In this document: one piece after another, positions 1 through 11,012 of the stretch
How positions within the stretch are numbered: position 1 is the stretch's first letter
Layout: every line of letters starts with the position of its first letter
Assembly: GCA_020466095.1 (NCBI GenBank)
Contig: CM035808.1
Span: 70,705,152 to 70,769,151 of the forward strand
Length of the DNA stretch: 64,000 bases
Origin: Chlorops oryzae
Taxonomy: Eukaryota > Arthropoda > Insecta > Diptera > Chloropidae
Reading direction: 5' to 3'
Translations under genes and position numbers: made by a program
Notes under the pieces: model-generated
Database searches by the model: none
What the model saw: only the letters and a program-made list of their open reading frames with translations
What the model was told of the DNA's origin: nothing

Positions 1-84
1 GTTGTTTGCGGAAACGACGATTTTAAGAAGCTAGGGTGTGCGTGGATTGCAAGGGTGCATGGAGTGCACCCACCGAGATGACGA

Positions 85-471
85 TCAGCTAGGAAAGCTG
101 TGTTGATGAATGTGCATGGATTGCACCTGTTGTAAAGTATGACTTGGGGCCGCTGGCCGATCATTTCTTTTGAGCCTCGAATGGTGAGTTGGATTTGATA
201 GTCTACGCGCGAGTGGGTTCACGTGTGCTTGCAGTTTACAAAAATACTTTTCTTTGACTTTGGCGAACTCTATTTTAACCAGTTCTACGTTGAGCTCTCT
301 ATGGATGCGTTCATTTGTAATAAACCAAGGAGCTCCTGTAATAGTTCTTAGGATTTTGGATTGTGCTCTCTGCAGAATGTCAATATTTGAAGCGCTTGCA
401 TATCCATACAATTGCAGACCATACGTCCATATTGGCTTTATGACTTGCTTGTACAGAAGGACTTTAAAATC
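85..471 (-). pseudogene. Jockey-like ORF2 C-terminal region, out of frame
   Basis: Minus-strand translation from about 470 to 85 gives the C-terminal part of Jockey-type ORF2: a VLLYKQVIKPIWTYG stretch, then ILQRAQSKILR and TGAPWFITN, then a conserved alpha-helical tail ending in a stop at 85. It lies in a different frame from the RT, so a small indel around 470 separates them. The tail is the usual one for the family, so this is a single-lesion break and not a foreign sequence. Confidence 0.82.
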
Positions 472-2802
472 TTATTTTAGGTGAGAGCGGTTATTTATTA
501 GCCAGTGCAAGCTTTTGGCTTTTAGTTTAATTTGCGTTCTCTTGGCCTCGATATGCTTGCGCCATGTCAATCTTTTGTCTAAGTGAATTCCGAGGTAGGT
601 AACTTCTTCACATTGAGGGATGCGTATGTTGTTCAGAAAAATATCCGGAGAAGCTTTTCTGTTGAGCGTGAAAGTTATATGCCGACATTTAAGCTCATTT
701 ATTTGAATTCGCCATTTAGTTAGCCAGTCTTGGCTTTCGTTGAGGTGGTTTTGGAGCTTAGAAGTTGCCGCACTTATATCCTTGTGACGACTTAATATCG
801 CTGTGTCGTCAGCAAATGTCGAAATCGATACTCGATCGCTGTTTGGAATATCTGCTGTATACAAAAGATAAAGAAAAGGCCCAACAACACTCCCTTGAGG
901 GACTCCTGCATTAATTTCAAAAGTTTTTGTTGTGAACGAATTATGTTTTACTTGGAACGTTCTATGTTCTAGGTATGACTCAAATATCGCGTGGACATTT
1001 GCAGGAAGTAAGCTTCTAATTTTATATAACAATCCTGCATGCCAAACTTTATCGAAAGCTTGCTGGATGTCTAGGAATACTGCTGAGCAGTATTCGCGAT
1101 GTTCATATGCAAGTCGAATTTCATTCGTAATACGATTAACTTGCTCAATAGTGCCGTGATGTTTTCTGAATCCAAATTGGTGGGAGGGAACAATATGCTG
1201 TTCTTGAAGAAATGGTGTTAATTTGGATAGCAATATTTTTTCGAATAACTTTGAGAGGCAAGGGAGGAGGCTAATTGGTCTATAAGAGGAAGCTTGGGTA
1301 GGATCTTTTCCTGGTTTAGACACCATTTTAATTACCGACCGTTTCCAATCTTTTGGAAAGTATCCGTGCTTTATAATAGAATTAAATAGGACTGTTAAAA
1401 ATAATACTGCAACGGAAGGTAGCTGTTTTAACATTTTTGAAGTAATTAGATCATGACCTGGGGCTTTTTTACAGACCATTTCATTTTTTATGGAATTATT
1501 AACTTCACTTGGTCTAATGTTTATGTGAATTCTGTGGGCGTTTTCAGTTAGAATTGGGAGATTGATTTGAGTAGTGCTCGGATTTGGTTGAAAAACCTTA
1601 CTGAGGTGCAATGCAAAGACCGTTGCTTTATCTTCGTCGGAGCGTGCCCAACCACTATTAGGTCTACGGATAGGTGACTCACTATATACTGGAGTTTTGA
1701 AACCGCGGCTCGCTAGCCACAAGGACTCTCGATTAACGCCTCTGGGCGTAAGGTTCTGGATAAAATGACGTTTTTCAGTTTCCTTATCCCTAGCTAGAGC
1801 AAGTCTAAGATTTTTTTCAGCCTCTTTTAGTCTATCTTTGGCAATTGGCGAGCGGAATCGTTGCCATTCGCGCCTGAATCTTCGTTTTTCGGCAACGAGA
1901 TTTTCGATTTCTATATTGGTCAGTGTTTTCCTAATTCTTTTTTTAAAATATGGGGTAGAATTTTTTGCTGCTGATTCTAGTATAGAATTGAAAACAATTA
2001 CGGCATCATCAATATGCTCATTGCATGCGATTTTGTAATTTGTATGAATGTGGGAACTTATATACTTTTTGTACTTTAGCCAGTTAGTCCTTGGATTTGT
2101 TAAGCTGAGAGGACCTTCAACTTCTTTTGGAAACTTATGTAAGAGGAACATAACAGGCGAATGATCGGAGGAGAGGTCAGTTGTCGCTTTTGCTGAAATA
2201 AGTTCTCTTGCAACACCCTTAGTGATTCCGAAATCTAAGAGGTCAGGAATTTTTTGAAGATCTGTTGGCCAGTAAGTTGGCTGCCTCGGCGATACAAAGT
2301 CAAGAGAATTTTTTTTATTAATAATTGCCTTGTATAGTTGTTGACCCTTGGGATTGCATGTTCTGGAGCCCCAGAAAGTATGCTTTGCATTATAGTCTCC
2401 TGCTGCTATAAATTTTTCACCCAATGTCTCAAAGTAGTCCACGAACATTTTTTCCGTTACATTAAATCGAGGTGGGCAATAAATCGCCGATAAAACGAGA
2501 TTTTTACCTCTCATTATTACGCAAACTGTTGATGCCTGAATGAAATCATAACTATATGAATCTAAAGGAAAATGCTGGATTCTTCGACGAATAAGTATAC
2601 CAGTGCCTCCATGCGCCTTGCCGTCTGGGTGGTTAGTTTGATAGAAAATATAACCAGGGATTGAGAAGAAATTCTTATTTGTTAAATGAGTTTCAGAGAG
2701 AAGCATTACGTCAACTTCTTCGTGATTTAAAAAATTTTGAATTTCCAGTTTATGCTTGGTTAGCCCGTTCGAATTCCACGCACAAATTTTTAAGACGCTC
2801 AT
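472..2802 (-). CDS. Jockey-like ORF2: AP endonuclease plus reverse transcriptase
   Basis: 776 codons are open from the ATG at 2802. Residues 1-225 form an AP-type endonuclease: CAWNSNG near the start, SETHL, a glycine-rich GGTGILIRR, AGDYNAKH, and SSDHSPV near residue 215 carrying the catalytic histidine. Residues 450-720 form the RT: YRPISLLPCLSKLFEK, FLDIQQAFDKVWH, GVPQGSVVGPFLY, and the catalytic FADDTAIL. This protein nicks the target and copies the RNA by target-primed reverse transcription. The start is set by overlap with the ORF1 stop, implying termination-reinitiation. The frame ends at 472 by a frameshift rather than a natural stop: the expected next residues continue in another frame (85-471). 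Catalytic residues are present, but the C-terminal region is uncoupled. Confidence 0.9.
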   Translation of the reverse strand: MSVLKICAWNSNGLTKHKLEIQNFLNHEEVDVMLLSETHLTNKNFFSIPGYIFYQTNHPDGKAHGGTGILIRRRIQHFPLDSYSYDFIQASTVCVIMRGKNLVLSAIYCPPRFNVTEKMFVDYFETLGEKFIAAGDYNAKHTFWGSRTCNPKGQQLYKAIINKKNSLDFVSPRQPTYWPTDLQKIPDLLDFGITKGVARELISAKATTDLSSDHSPVMFLLHKFPKEVEGPLSLTNPRTNWLKYKKYISSHIHTNYKIACNEHIDDAVIVFNSILESAAKNSTPYFKKRIRKTLTNIEIENLVAEKRRFRREWQRFRSPIAKDRLKEAEKNLRLALARDKETEKRHFIQNLTPRGVNRESLWLASRGFKTPVYSESPIRRPNSGWARSDEDKATVFALHLSKVFQPNPSTTQINLPILTENAHRIHINIRPSEVNNSIKNEMVCKKAPGHDLITSKMLKQLPSVAVLFLTVLFNSIIKHGYFPKDWKRSVIKMVSKPGKDPTQASSYRPISLLPCLSKLFEKILLSKLTPFLQEQHIVPSHQFGFRKHHGTIEQVNRITNEIRLAYEHREYCSAVFLDIQQAFDKVWHAGLLYKIRSLLPANVHAIFESYLEHRTFQVKHNSFTTKTFEINAGVPQGSVVGPFLYLLYTADIPNSDRVSISTFADDTAILSRHKDISAATSKLQNHLNESQDWLTKWRIQINELKCRHITFTLNRKASPDIFLNNIRIPQCEEVTYLGIHLDKRLTWRKHIEAKRTQIKLKAKSLHWLINNRSHLK

Positions 2803-4370
2803 ATTTTTGCTAAAAGTGCTGTCATTAATTGTGTTTGCATTTGCACAATTCTGTCTAGTGAGCTTTGCATTGTTTGCATAAATTGGGACAAACTTTGAGT
2901 TAGAGTTGATATCATTATCTCAAGACTACTATTGTTGTTAGTAGGAGGGCTAACAGAGGGCGAAGGTTTAAGTACATTTGCATAAGAAACTCCTGGAGTT
3001 ACAGGATTCAAATTAAGGTTGTGAGAGGATAATGGTACCGAAACAGTAATATTTTTTGTAGGATTACGAGCTGATTCTTTTTTAATATTGATTCGTTTTT
3101 TCAGATCTTGATAAACTAGACATCCTCTGTAATTCGCAGAATGGTTTCCTTCACAGTTACTGTATTTCAGTAATTTGCGATCATCAATTGTTTTTTTATT
3201 ACAGACTGAGCTATGATGAAGCTCGCCACATATTACACACACGGTGCGCAATGTGCAATAAGATTTTGTATGTCCAAACTCTTGACAATTGGTACATTGA
3301 ATAGGACCATTTCTTTTATGTGGCTCTTCGACCGATATTTTGCGATGCAATAAGTATGGTAAATTATATATAGGATGGACTTCATTCTTTTTAAGCTTTA
3401 AGTTGTCAGGCAACAGATCAACTTTGAACATAGGCTGTGGAACTTTTGATTTATTAAATATATTTATAACCGATTTAGCGTGGAAGCCTTTTTCTCCCAG
3501 CGCATCTTTTATTTCATTTATGTCGACGTCTGCTTCAATACCTTTGATCACCACTGTGATACCTTTGCTACTCTTTAGCTGATAGGTATAAAAATTTTTA
3601 TTAGTAGATTCAAACTCTTTTACAACCCTGCGGAAATTGTCCTCGGTGTTGGTTTGGATTTTTGTTTCGTGTATGTTACCCTTTGTTAAGGGAACAACAT
3701 GGAAGTTGTTATTTCCTAACAGACTAGCCAATTTGGCAACAAGTGCACTAGAGCTCCGCTCGCGCAAATAGATTGGAGGCGATTTAAGTTTTTTCTCTGG
3801 CTGAGATTCGGAATTTTCGCTCACATTTTCAGCTAGAGCGGCGAAACGATTGCCCGTTAAGGCTTTTTGGAAAGAAGGAGTTTCCGTTTTGTTGAGCTTG
3901 GCCCTAGTGTCATTTTTTCCGGCAGGGCTTCTTTTTCTCTTAGTTATATTAACATATCGATGCATACCGATCAGCACCGCCTGCTGTACGTTTTCTTTTT
4001 TATTCATTTTATTTTGGTTGCTATCCGAATCAACATTTAAATTTGTGTGGGTAAAATTTTTTGTAATTTTGGCACTAGGAATAGTGGCTGCGGGTGAAAC
4101 AGGTTCAATACTATTGGGAGTGCTGTTTGAGCTATTTTCTTTAATTGCATAGCAATTTATTCCACTAACGGAGTGCGATCTTTGCCTCTCGAAATGGCTT
4201 TTTATGTTTGAAAATTGACTTGTACCTGATTGTAAACTGGTGGACTGGTCTTTTTTGCCATCATCTGATGTAATTTTCCTAGCGGGAAGTTGCTGAGCTA
4301 GGTTTAGTACTCCATACTTGTGGTTTGTGTCGAGGCTACTGCTTGGTGGAGGTGATCTATCAATTGGCAT
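2799..4370 (-). CDS. Jockey-like ORF1: gag-like RNA-binding protein
   Basis: About 523 codons from the ATG at 4370. The first half is low-complexity (Ser, Lys, Asn-rich). Residues 225-330 resemble the pre-zinc-knuckle domain typical of Jockey ORF1 (LPYLLHRKISVEEPHKR leads into the knuckles). CCHC knuckles follow around residues 355-415: CTNCQEFGHTKSYC and CVICGELHHSSVC are intact. A third, beginning SNCEGNHSANYRGC, has Ser where the first Cys is expected. A Ser/Pro-rich linker and a Gln/Met-rich, possibly coiled C-terminus close it. The role is packaging of element RNA. The stop overlaps the ORF2 start by ATGA. The codon just upstream of the ATG is GTG and is not needed as a start. Confidence 0.87.
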   Translation of the reverse strand: MPIDRSPPPSSSLDTNHKYGVLNLAQQLPARKITSDDGKKDQSTSLQSGTSQFSNIKSHFERQRSHSVSGINCYAIKENSSNSTPNSIEPVSPAATIPSAKITKNFTHTNLNVDSDSNQNKMNKKENVQQAVLIGMHRYVNITKRKRSPAGKNDTRAKLNKTETPSFQKALTGNRFAALAENVSENSESQPEKKLKSPPIYLRERSSSALVAKLASLLGNNNFHVVPLTKGNIHETKIQTNTEDNFRRVVKEFESTNKNFYTYQLKSSKGITVVIKGIEADVDINEIKDALGEKGFHAKSVINIFNKSKVPQPMFKVDLLPDNLKLKKNEVHPIYNLPYLLHRKISVEEPHKRNGPIQCTNCQEFGHTKSYCTLRTVCVICGELHHSSVCNKKTIDDRKLLKYSNCEGNHSANYRGCLVYQDLKKRINIKKESARNPTKNITVSVPLSSHNLNLNPVTPGVSYANVLKPSPSVSPPTNNNSSLEIMISTLTQSLSQFMQTMQSSLDRIVQMQTQLMTALLAKI

Positions 4371-5003
4371 CACTTCTTCTTAGAGCAGCTGACAGCTGTA
4401 AACAGCTGCAGAGACCAGTTGTCTCTGTCTTGTATATGACTGTAATTGGATTACGATGTTAAACCAAAGCACGTAAGTATGTATGTTTATCACGATACTT
4501 ATCTTTATTTTTATTTACGGCGCCGCAAAATCCGCAAATTGAATGGGGCGACACCGAATTCAGAGCGAAACGTTATCGCTGGCTCCCCTTTGGGTTTTTG
4601 TCTATCTTTAACTAAGGTTTCACTTTCTCTACACTTGATTTTATTTGAATTTAATTTTGTTTGCTCGAGCGCTAAATTTTTTCCTTCTACACTTGACTAG
4701 GGTTGCCAAATGAATATATATTCAAATGAAAAAAAAAGTATATAAAAATAAAAGTATTTTAAAACCATTCAGCAAATAAAAGGGAATATTAAAACAAAAA
4801 AATATTAAGAATAGAAAAGCAAATTATATATGTAAAATGGAAAACAATATATTATTAAGTATAAAAAAACGCTAGAAAAAATTTATATTCGCAGAAAATA
4901 ACCTCAAAATAAAGGTAACAAAAACATTTGAATAAATTAATTGTTTTTTCAAACTCTTAAAATGAAAGTACAATATAAGACAAATAAGAGAGAGAAAAAT
5001 AAC
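4371..5003. other. Jockey 5' leader and AT-rich spacer
   Basis: 4371-4440 is the likely LINE leader. It holds two CAGCTG E-box-like sites and a perfect inverted repeat (CAGAGAC at 4409-4415, GTCTCTG at 4421-4427). 4446-4700 has an open plus-strand frame without recognisable motifs. 4700-4998 is very AT-rich with no gene-like signal. 4999-5003 (ATAAC) is the left copy of the BEL1 target duplication. Confidence 0.5.
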
Positions 5004-5307
5004 TGTTAAGGCATTCCATCATTTGTACCATTCTTATTTGATTTAAAATTAATTATCACTATTATTGAATAGCATCCTAATTTGAATTCCTAGTTAAGTT
5101 GTATTCTGAATTGTATTCTGAATTCCTCGTTAGTTGATTTAGTTAAACTCACCTCACTGCGAATCGAATTACCCATACTCACTATGTAAAAGAGATTAAA
5201 AAGGTGTAAAAATACAAGCGGACATTAATCGTTCGATCGCCAAACGGAACAGTTGGTTTTTTTTATAAGAAAAGAATTAAATGGGTTTAGAAAAGCCTAA
5301 TCCCACA
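5004..5307 (+). repeat. BEL1 5' LTR
   Basis: Begins TGTTAAGGCATTCC and ends AATCCCACA. It is matched base for base, as far as I can see, by 12543-12846. It is followed after five bases by TGGCGCCCACGAGCAGGGA, the primer-binding position. No clean TATA box is obvious; initiation may be TATA-less. Confidence 0.95.
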
Positions 5308-5312
5308 TTGTT

Positions 5313-5331
5313 TGGCGCCCACGAGCAGGGA
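5313..5331 (+). other. BEL1 primer-binding site
   Basis: TGGCGCCCACGAGCAGGGA begins five bases after the LTR, where a tRNA 3' end would pair through TGG. I cannot name the tRNA from the sequence alone. Confidence 0.6.
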
Positions 5332-6184
5332 CTTAGAAAAATTGAATCAAATTAAAAACAAGTTAAAAAATTCGTGAAAGCTAAAAGGCTTATTCACAAG
5401 GCGCCCGAGTTTTTGTTTTAAAATCTTTTGTCGTGTGTGAGCGAAGCGTGAAATAGCAGCTGGACCACGCGGCATATACCACGCGGCACATATATACATA
5501 TAGGTATATACACAGGCGTTCATACAAACTTGGAAGACAGCGTTGGACATCGAATTGAAACAAAAGAAGCGGATTCTGCAAAAAGATGACCGATCAGAGG
5601 GAAGTCTCTTATCAGGTAAAAGAAAATGCGAACAAATTGGATGAATTCAGTGGAATATTGAAATCTGCACGAAATTTGTTGGCATTTCTTTCAGAATAAT
5701 AAAAAATCACACGCATATAGTCTTTGAAGCGAGAAAGTTAATAAAGAAAACCAAAGAGTAAAAAATTGCTATTCAAATTTTAACTAATTATACATGGAAT
5801 ACGAATTTCAAGCATATAGAAAATACTAATTGGTACAGTGTTGCAGAATCACGTGGAGAGTGTCAAGAGTTACTTTCCGTTAGATTTTGAAATTCTTTGC
5901 GGCGATTTTTTTCTTTTTCTTTTGGGTATGCATACATACATATGTGTCTTAACACACGCATATATATGTTTATGCATCATTACATACATCCATTTCTTCG
6001 TGATTAAACGGTGACTTTGGCGGTAATTTGCTATTGTTGTTCCAAATGAGATGAGTACAGTCTCTCCCGCTTTTGCATTTTGTGGTTTTCGGGCTTTGAA
6101 AATAAAATCGTAGATCACCTTCACCAAGGTCGCATGTTGTAAACCGATGAGACACAAAGCAAAGTCGTTCATTTGATTGTTGAG

Positions 6185-6580
6185 AGAACTTTTCGTTTAC
6201 ATGTTGCCGAACTATTGGCAACATTCTTTATACTAATATTGGTTGGTTGTTGCAAACTTTCGTTCGTCTGTTGCATAATTCTTAGCAACATAAAGAAGAT
6301 GCGGTCATTTGATTCTTTGGATGCAATTCTTCGTTTACATGTGGCATAACTATTGGCAACATTAATCATACTGAATCATTGATTTGTTGCTGAATGTTTT
6401 CGTTCGTATGTTGCAAAATTATGAGCCGCATTCATCATTCGTTCGCTTGACTTTTTGCTACCTTTCGTTTGCATGTTGCAAAACTATTAGCAACATAAGT
6501 CACAATCGTAGATTTGACTTTCTGGTACAACTTTTCGTAGATGTGGTGCAAAACTATTAGCCACACAATATACATTTCGT
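6185..6580 (+). repeat. Degenerate ~70-bp tandem array in the BEL1 leader
   Basis: Six diverged copies spaced 65-72 bp are centred near 6202, 6269, 6340, 6409, 6474 and 6544. Each carries a TGTTGC-like arm, ten bases, and a GCAACA-like arm. Copies 1, 2 and 5 have perfect 6-bp dyads (6202/6218, 6269/6285, 6474/6490). Copy 2 reads TGTTGCATAATT. The array lies between the LTR and the gag ATG at 6743. The rest of the 5308-6742 leader holds no gene I recognise. Confidence 0.8.
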
Positions 6581-6742
6581 ACTTTGGCATTGTTGACGCA
6601 ACTTTCATTGGAACATTGGTGGAAAATTGCATGGGTTATAGACGTATGAACACATGTAATTGATACCAACAAATTCCCGTCGAAGCAACTTCTGCAAAAC
6701 AATTACAGTATCCTAAAAAAAAAAAAAAAAGTTTACACCGCC

Positions 6743-9700
6743 ATGGCTCCTAAAAAAGATAATGACGACGAGCAAAAAGAAGCATTGTCAGCAAAGCAAA
6801 GAAGAGTCATTGAGAGTATTTTACGCATGAAGAGATCCTTTCATGAGAAAGAAATTTCGTTTAATCCAGTAGAGATCGAATGTCGACTGGAGATTCTAAA
6901 TTCATACATGTCGCAAGCAATGAATCTGCAAAATGAGCTCGAGGGCTTAATCCCCTCACTTGATTCAAGAATGGAGCTTGAAAACATTTGTGTTAGCACG
7001 AAAGCACTGTTTATATCTGCTCTGGCTAAAAAACAAAATAAATCAACCATAGCCCCCGCTGCTGCGGCTGATACATCCATGGTTGCTCCACCTCCCTCTC
7101 AATCAAAATTACCTCAAATGCGTCTACCCAAATTCAGTGGGAAATATTCGGAATTCAAAAACTTTATGGGTTTATTTGAAACGTTGGTTGACAGGGATAC
7201 CTCACTTTCTGATATTGAAAAATTTAACCATTTAATCTCTTGCTTGTCTGGAGACGCACTTGGAACAATAAAGGCGTTTCAGGTAACTGAAAAAAATTAT
7301 CAAAAGGCACTCGACAGTTTAAAAAAAGTGTACGACAACAAGTATTTAATTTTTTTCAACACCATTTCACAACTTTTCGAACTTCCGTCAATATCCAAGC
7401 CGTCAGCCAGCGCGTTACGCACAACCATTGATACCGTGTCTGCAATCTATGATTCTTTGCTTTCTCTAGGAGATGATAAAAGTATCACAAATGCAATTTT
7501 AGTTCACTTGGTAATGTCTAAAATCGATTCAGAGTCTCGAGTACGGTATGAAGGAAATTTAGACTATAACAAACTGCCATTGTGGGCAGAGTGCGAAGAA
7601 GTTCTGAATAGACGATTTCAACAGCTCTCTGCTGAAGAGTCATCAAAGGCCATAACTTCCAAGCCATCAAAAGATGGAAACAATCAAAAAGATCGCAAAT
7701 CGTCACTGACAGTCTCAAAGCAGAACTCTTCTTCATCGTCTTGTCTATATTGTAAAACGTCAAATCACTACATTACTTCTTGCACCTCCTTTTCGGCACT
7801 TCCTGTAAACTCTCGGTATGATTTTGTAAAAGCCAACCAAATGTGCTTAAATTGTCTTAGAAAAGGGCATGTTGTAGCAAAATGCAAATCGTCAAAGTGT
7901 CGCGTTTGTAGTAAACCTCATCACACTCTGCTTCACATGTATGCAAGCTCGTCCACTCAATTGGCTGCAGCAAATGCTACTCCGCCATGTACTACCACAG
8001 ATGAAAGTCTTCTGGTTTCGGGTACAGCTAATGTACATTTTTCGTCTTGTGAAAACGACAAAATTATCTTAGCAACCGCACTCATCAGAGTAAAAGATGT
8101 GACTGGACAGTTTCAACTTGCCAGAGCACTGTTAGACTCTGGATCCCAGGTCAATTTCATGACTGACGAGCTAGCACAAAAGTTGCGTTTAAAGAAAGAA
8201 AATAGCCACTTAAAAATCACTACAATAGACGCAACAGGCTCAACAGCAAAACAACGGGTTCACGCTCTATGCAGATCACGAGTGACTGATCATCAATTCC
8301 ATTCTGAGTTTTATATATTAAAAAATATCTCCTCGTGTCATCCCGACATCGTGCTGCCATCTTCAGGGTGGAACATCCCTAACAATATAAAATTAGCAGA
8401 TCCCTTATTTCACAAACCACAGAGAGTAGATCTGCTAATCGGGGCAGAATTATTCTTTGAGTTAATGTGTGTTGGTCAAATTAAATTGGGTCCTCACTTG
8501 CCAGTTCTGCAAAAGTCACTTTTTGGGTGGATATTATCAGGCAAATATTCACAATCCAAAGCATGTCATCTAAATGCCAAAGTTTCTGATTTCGTTGAAA
8601 ATCCGATAGCTATTGATTCGTTGTTACAGAAATTTTGGGAAATGGAAGATGTTCCAGGAAGCGAAGCATCAAAATTCACTGATGAGCATCAAGCCTGTGA
8701 AAAACATTTTCGCGCTTATGTAAAGACAATTGATTCCGGCAGAATAAAAGTTAAGTTACCCTTTAAAGGAAATCCTGAAAGTTTAGGCCTATCTTTTGAT
8801 GTTGCACAGAGACGATTCCTTGCATTGGAAAGAAAACTTTCAAAAAATGAAGAGTTGAAAATAATGTACAATGATTTTATGAAGGAATATTTTGATCTAG
8901 GTCACATGTCGTTAGCACCTCCAGACATAACTTCGAGTTCTCACTACTTTATTCCCCATCAATGCGTATTAAGGCCTGAGAGTACGACAACCAAACTGCG
9001 TGTTGTCTTTGACGCATCCTGTAAGACGTCATCTGCTGTCTCCTTAAATGACATATTAATGGTGGGACCCTTTATTCAAGATGAGTTGTTCGAAACGTTA
9101 ATAAGGTTCAGGCTATACAAGTATGCGATTACAGCTGATATAAAGAAAATGTACCGTCACGTTCTTATCGACGAGGCTGATCGCAAGTTTCAATTAATTG
9201 TGTGGAGGAAAACAGCAGTAGATCCAATTCAAATATACCAGTTGAATACTGTCACTTATGGTACTGCCTCAGCACCCTTTTTGGCTACTCGATCCTTATT
9301 GCACCTGAGTGAACAGTTTGAAAATCGTTATCCAGTTGGATCAAAAACTTTGAAGAGCAACTTCTATGTGGACGACATGCTAGCAGGTGCTCACAACTTA
9401 GATGAACTTAAAACTATTCGCACGGAAGTTGCACAAATTCTCAATTCGGCTGGATTTCAGTTAGCCAAATGGTTTTCAAACCATCCCACATTCTTTTTGT
9501 CCGATACAATGCAAAAATCACTATCTTTCAATGAGACTGATTCAACCAAGGCGTTGGGCATAAGGTGGTGTCCGAAGAACGATATGTTTATGTTTCGTTT
9601 AGACCCAAGTTTTGAAAACTTGAGAGCCACTAAAAGAAACATTTTATCAGTTTCTGCGAGGCTTTTTGATCCTCTCGGACTGCTCTGCCCACTCATTACA

Positions 9701-11012
9701 AAAGCAAAAATATTACTTCAAGAGCTTTGGTTGCAAAAATTAGACTGGGATGAGTCCATTCCACAAGGTCTTCACGGCAGCTGGGAAACATTCAAAGCAA
9801 ATTTGACACAGCTTAATAATTTGTCGATTCCTCGATTCGTAAACACCCTTCCTGACGCATCATTACAAATCCATGGCTTTGCAGACGCTTCAACTCGTGC
9901 CTATGGGTGCTGCTTATATGTTCGAAGCACAACTTCTGAAGGAGTAAAAATACAACTACTTACTGCCAAGTCAAAGGTAGCCCCAATCAAATCAAAATCT
10001 CTGCCACGATTAGAGTTGTGTGCAGCTCATCTCTTAACTAAACTGTGGTGCATTGCTAAGCCTCTTCTCCAAAGCATTAAAATTGAAAAGATCACATTTT
10101 GGTCTGATTCGGAGGTGGTTCTCCACTGGTTACGCATTCACCCATCTACTTTAACAACCTTTGTGGCAAACCGAGTGGCGGAAATCCAAGAAAGGTCAAA
10201 AGAAATACAGTGGTTGCACGTGCCTTCGAAACAAAATCCTGCAGATATTGTTTCAAGAGGTTGTTGTGTAGATGAGCTAAAAACCTCAATATGGTTCACT
10301 GGGCCATCCTTTCTCCTTAAAGAGCCGCCAGATTGGCCAAAAAATAAACAATTTGACTTAACACAACAGCAGAAAGAAATGGAAGTAAAAAGAACACAGG
10401 TTGTTTTGGTCATTGACTCTGAAAAAAATCATTTATTAGAGTTAATATCGAAATTCTCCTCATTTCCCAAACTTTTGCGCATTTTTTGTTACATATATCG
10501 ATTTTCGACACTTGTAAATCAAAAAAATATGAACCAGAATGACTTTACGGTTCAAGAAAAGAATTTTGCCTTTCTGAAAATCGTGGAAATAATCCAAAAA
10601 CATGAATATCATGATGAAATAAAAAAGTTGAAAAAAGGTCAACCGTTGCAGCCACATCTGCAAAAATTAAGTCCTTTTATGCAGGAATATAAACACGAAA
10701 AACGTTCGTTTTCACTTATGAGTGTAGGTGGTCGGCTACTAAATGCACCACTTAAATATGAATCAAAATTTCCAGTACTTATGCCGAAAAATTCGCATTT
10801 TATTTCAATCTTTATAAACTACTTGCACATTAAAAATTGCCACGCTGGCACTAAATGCCTGATATCGCTTGTGCGTCAAAAGGTCTGGCTAATAAATGCC
10901 AAAGAAGTCTGCAGTCGAACTGTTCGAAAATGCGTACATTGCTTCCGCTATAAGCCAAAACTTTTGACACAAATTATGGGACATTTGCCAGCAGATCGCC
11001 TTAAAGCAATAA
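6743..11012 (+). CDS. gag-pol: BEL1 gag-pol polyprotein (gag, protease, RT, RNase H, integrase N-terminus)
   Basis: The start ATG at 6743 has a strong context (GCCATGG). Residues 1-330 are BEL-type gag. CCHC-like knuckles at about 330-395 include CLNCLRKGHVVAKC and a following CRVC...HH pair. The aspartic protease lies near 460 (LLDSGSQVNF). RT spans about 700-950, with LRVVFDASC, ADIKKMYRHV and the catalytic YVDD near residue 875. RNase H starts at about 1044 (GFADAS) with SDSEVVLHW near 1121. The integrase HHCC zinc domain begins near 1360 (NCHAGTKC...CVHC). The reading frame enters the MITE at 11013 and stops at 11026 inside it. Coding resumes at 11593 one frame away, exactly as a 583-bp gain (580 plus the 3-bp duplication) predicts. 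Confidence 0.93.

Larger units (their letters stand above)
1..4440 (-). mobile_element. Jockey-like non-LTR retrotransposon (LINE), 3' part cut by window edge
   Basis: The element reads on the minus strand with a CCHC gag-like ORF1 followed by an endonuclease-reverse transcriptase ORF2, the Jockey-clade arrangement. The ORFs overlap in an ATGA at 2802-2799, where the TGA stop of ORF1 shares bases with the ATG of ORF2. ORF1 is open throughout. ORF2 has one frameshift near 470. The 3' tail lies beyond position 1, so no poly-A tail or target-site duplication can be checked. The 5' end is not sharply defined and is placed near 4440 because sequence above that turns AT-rich and structureless. Confidence 0.88.

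Noticed and set aside
6841..7080. Minus-strand frames inside BEL1 gag-pol and gypsy3 pol
   Set aside because: Antisense to well-supported coding sequence and without motifs.
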